The notes under the pieces were generated by a model, which saw only the letters and a list, made by a program, of their open reading frames with translations, did not search any database and was not told the DNA's origin. Shown one piece after another: positions 60,594 to 64,000 of a stretch of DNA of 64,000 bases (positions are counted from its first letter, which is position 1; every line of letters starts with the position of its first letter). The stretch comes from Procambarus clarkii (lineage: Eukaryota; Arthropoda; Malacostraca; Decapoda; Cambaridae): the NCBI RefSeq assembly GCF_040958095.1, contig NC_091150.1, forward strand, positions 64,679,368-64,743,367. The letters run 5' to 3'. The position numbers were made by a program, and so were the translations under genes.

Positions 60594-63087
60594 ATGAGTT
60601 TTGGAGAACTCCTATTTCAATTAAGCCCTGATGCTAAGAAAATAGTTAGAGGGATAGAAGCCCTAAACCAGAAAATAATAAATACAGAATATGCAGTCAT
60701 ATTCAATGAAACATGTTTGAAAGAAAACCTGCTGCCAGTATACACCAATATAAACCCACATGACCCAGCAGTCCGCAATACAGAGTTTACCTATAGGTAT
60801 AGGCAAGAGCTCATTCGGTATCAACTAAACAAGAAGAAGGAAGCACTCCAAACCTTTATAGAGCAGGCGGAGCATCTGTTAAACAAATGGACCCAGTACG
60901 ACATCCCTATCCAACTCAAGCAAACCATCAACAGTGAACTATTTAACCTGAAACAACAACATAAAACTCTTGTAGAAACAAAGACACTCCGTAAGTTAAC
61001 ATCCCTAAACGGTGGACATCTAAAAATCCCTCGTCCTAAAGATGGCTACTTTAACCTGACTTCTTATGATCTTACCCAGGACCAACAAGACCTCTTAAAT
61101 CTTGGTCTAAATTGTCAATTCTTATCTAAACCAAAGATGCATCAAAAACGCCTGGAAATCGAAATGCTTCTGGACGATATCCATAAGCTAGAAGACAACA
61201 AAAAAGTCATCACCACTGACACACTTCAAGCTGAACTACTTGCAGAAGCAGTGAAAAAACGAGGAACATATTCATCTACAATCTTAACCCCACGACTCAA
61301 AGAAGCAGCGAAACAACTAAAACAAATCTGAAAGACGTAACAATAAGAAAAGCCGACAAAACAGCAGCATATGTATTGATTCCTACCCATGAATACATGA
61401 ACAAAATTAGCGACATCCTAAGTGACGACTCCAAATTTCAACGAATCACGAGGAACCCCGTAGAAGACCTTAAGCGGAAAGTAAACAAAACAATTACAGC
61501 AATCAACGCAAAGAAAGGTAGTGTGCATTTCAATAAACTTCAAGGCGACTATGGCTTAGGATATGCCTACGGCAATGTTAAGACGCATAAACCAGGTAAC
61601 CCACTACGCCCTATAATCAGCCAAATACCAACCCCAACTTATCACCTGGCAAAGAAACTCAATGAACTCCTAACTCCATACACTACAAGTAAGTTTAGTC
61701 AACAATCATCAGCAGATTTCCTAGAATTGATAAAATCTACCCAGCCCGATGGAATCATCGCTTCCCTGGACGTTGAATCCCTATTTACCAACGTCCCAGT
61801 CGACACAACCATAGGAATGATACTGGACAGAGTATACAGAGACGAGAGCACCCCAAATTAGACATACCTGAGCCACACTTGAAAAGTCTTCTCGAAGCAT
61901 GTACAAAGGAAGCCCCTTTCATCAGTCCACAAGGAGACATGTATTTACAAATAGACGGAGTAGCAATGGGCTCCCCCTTAGGAGTTTTATTTGCTAATTT
62001 TTATATGGGAACCATCGAAGATAGGGTCTTCAGTAGCAGACAAAAACCAACTGTATACTGCCGTTATGTAGATGACATATTCGTAATTGTAAAAGACTCA
62101 GATGAACTAATTGACCTAAAAAGACACCTAGAGAGAGAGTCAGTACTCCGATTTACACATGAAAATAGTGAAAATAACAGTCTGCCATTCTTGGATGTAC
62201 TAATAACAAAAACAGGATCCTCTTTAAGCACCAACGTATATACCAAGCCCACCAACATAGGATTATGCCTGAACGGTAGAAGTGAGTGCCCCCAAAGATA
62301 CAAAGCCAGTGTTCTCAATGCTTATATTCGTCGAGCGCTTACCCACTGCTCTGAATGGAGCAACGTGAGTAGAGAGTTTGAAAGAGTAACTCAGGTATTG
62401 GTGAACAACGGATAGAGCAACGCGGAAATAAACGCTGCTATAAGAAGACACTTGGACCGTTGGTATAATTCAGAACCTAGAACAGAAACCACAACACCCC
62501 CAATAAAATTATATTACAAATCAACCATGCACAGTGAACATATAAAAGAGGAAAGAATAATGAAAGAAATAATCCGTAAAGGAGTAAAAAGCACTACTCC
62601 TAACCAAAACATAAACCTGATAATATTCTACAAAACCAAGAAGACTTCCGAACTCCTTATCAAAAACAGCCCGAAGCCGACGGAGAACCCTCTACAGCAG
62701 TCAAGCGTTGTATACATGTACACTTGCCCCCACGAAGGATGTAACCTTCAATGTAAGTACATAGGTATGACGTCGACCAAGCTGACGAGGCGTTTGACAT
62801 GCCATCTTCAATCTGGTGCCCCTAGGAATCACATGAGACAAGCCCTTGACATTACTCTAACTAGAGAAATGTTGAACAAGAATACTTGCATAATAGACAA
62901 AACCCAAGATTCAAGAAGATTACAAATTCTTGAGGCAATTCACATAAGAATAGAGCGACCTACCATGAACACCCAAATCACGGAACTATTTACTCTACCC
63001 ACCATGAGAGTAAGGACAAGACAAGAACATATCGATGCCAACACAGAAGACAATGTCCAACATAACAGGCCAATTACACTGGATTAA
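60594..63087 (+). pseudogene. PLE family 3 reverse transcriptase / GIY-YIG, three breaks
   Basis: ATG 60594 opens an N-terminal helical domain (60594-61331). A frameshift near 61325 precedes VTIRKADKTAAYVLIP (conserved PLE fingers motif) and [12 protein letters not shown] (motif A). A frameshift near 61860 leads to GVAMGSPLGVLFANFYMG (motif B) and YCRYVDDIF (motif C, about 62059-62085). A TAG at 62413-62415 interrupts the same frame before the connector and GIY-YIG-type domain (VVYMYTCPHEGCNLQCKYIG) ending at 63087. Without these three changes the protein would have the usual PLE length (~830 codons). Confidence 0.88.
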
Positions 63088-63242
63088 TCTTTGTGTTTAC
63101 ATAGGAGATGCCTCGTATGGGCCAATAAGCCTTCTGCAGCCCATATGTTTATCCCTTATGTATCCCCCCATGTTTTCACCTTCATTGTATTATCACCTGA
63201 CCTAATGCGGGTATAAAATCAACTAGTATTGTAAGATCTGTT

Positions 63243-63280
63243 CACTTGAGAATGAACCATGGAGGTTCGAAATGTCGTGC
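63243..63280 (+). ncRNA. Hammerhead-like motif, PLE family 3 (3' repeat)
   Basis: Same motif as at 60488 but reads CGAAATGTC, breaking the ACGT self-complementary stem III bases. Confidence 0.35.
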
Positions 63281-63349
63281 AAATTATACAAATAAGTGTA
63301 ATACACTCTATAGTAAATCACTTCTTTTCTTCACCTTAAAAGTACGAAA

Positions 63350-63465
63350 ATGAGTTTTGGAGAACTCCTATTTCAATTAAGCTCTGATGCTAAGAAAATA
63401 GTTAGAGGGATAGAAGCCCTAAACCAGAAAATAATAAATACAGAATATGCAGTCATATTCAATGA

Positions 63466-63471
<6 letters not shown>
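63350..63471 (+). mobile_element. PLE family 3, N-terminal start of the next tandem copy
   Basis: [10 protein letters not shown] frame of ~40 codons cut by (TA)n. After the TA run the last ~25 bp reappear inverted (GTTTCATTGAATATGACTGC, 63539-63558). Confidence 0.85.
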
Positions 63472-63919
<448 letters not shown>

Positions 63920-64000
63920 GTCGTACCTAATAGCCAGAACGCACTTCTCAGCCTACTATTCAAGGCCCGATTTGCCTAATAAGCCAAGTTTTCATGAATT
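63920..64000. mobile_element. TTAGG fold-back element, copy 9 (cut by window end)
   Basis: GTCGTACCTAATAGCCAG terminus and the following ~65 bp of the inverted terminal sequence. Confidence 0.85.

Larger units (their letters stand above)
60447..63349 (+). mobile_element. PLE family 3, near-full-length copy with terminal repeats
   Basis: Terminal repeat at 60447-60593, protein region 60594-63087, 3' region and second terminal repeat to 63349, then the start of a further copy. The repeats at 60447 and ~63205 are the same sequence with minor differences, which is the PLE pLTR arrangement. Confidence 0.88.

Overview
This window looks like intergenic, repeat-saturated DNA from a decapod crustacean, with a crayfish-like genome as my best guess. 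The grounds are very long TA, CT, GT and CA microsatellites, arthropod-type (TTAGG)n blocks, several Penelope-like element (PLE) families, tRNA-derived repeats, a piggyBac and a Ty3/gypsy-type LTR element. No intact single-copy host gene is recognisable. Most long reading frames are translated microsatellites or tandem repeats and are not annotated as genes.

Layout. 1-1075: a broken, AT-rich reading frame open at the window edge. 1.1-2.6 kb: tandem tRNA-like repeats (288 bp). 2.6-9.2 kb: dispersed repeats, microsatellites and a fold-back element. 9.3-10.5 kb: a non-LTR retrotransposon ORF1 remnant. 11-14.2 kb: two PLEs, one with a 370-bp inverted copy of its own 5' end. 14.2-15.2 kb: a second tandem tRNA-like array. 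15.65-18.0 kb: a G-rich minisatellite. 18.3-20.45 kb: a pyrimidine-rich minisatellite. 21-24.5 kb: a palindromic tandem array and a PLE terminal hairpin. 24.6-28.3 kb: a broken PLE and a 5'-truncated non-LTR element. 28.35-35.06 kb: a young LTR element with apparently identical LTRs, gag and protease but no reverse transcriptase.

35.3-49.4 kb is the most interesting part. It is a compact, intronless, bidirectional, AT-rich gene cluster that looks like an endogenised large dsDNA virus (naldaviricete-like, i.e. nudivirus/nimavirus/baculovirus-related). It holds a HAD/CTD-phosphatase-type gene resembling the 38K family, a membrane-anchored Cys-rich gene resembling per os infectivity factors, a long coiled-coil gene, two intact orphan ORFs (404 and 226 aa) and one further broken gene. 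The cluster is decaying through in-frame stops and homopolymer frameshifts. A piggyBac (TTAA duplication) and a solo LTR (GACTT duplication) each sit inside a viral-like ORF, and removing each insert makes the flanking frames agree.

49.4-52.3 kb: a LINE fragment and a broken 14-finger C2H2 zinc-finger gene. 52.4-64 kb: chains of (TTAGG)-bearing fold-back elements separated by (TA)n, another palindromic tRNA-like array (54.2-56.1 kb), and fragments of three PLE families with hammerhead-like motifs in their terminal repeats.

All family assignments are by eye from sequence motifs; no database search was possible.
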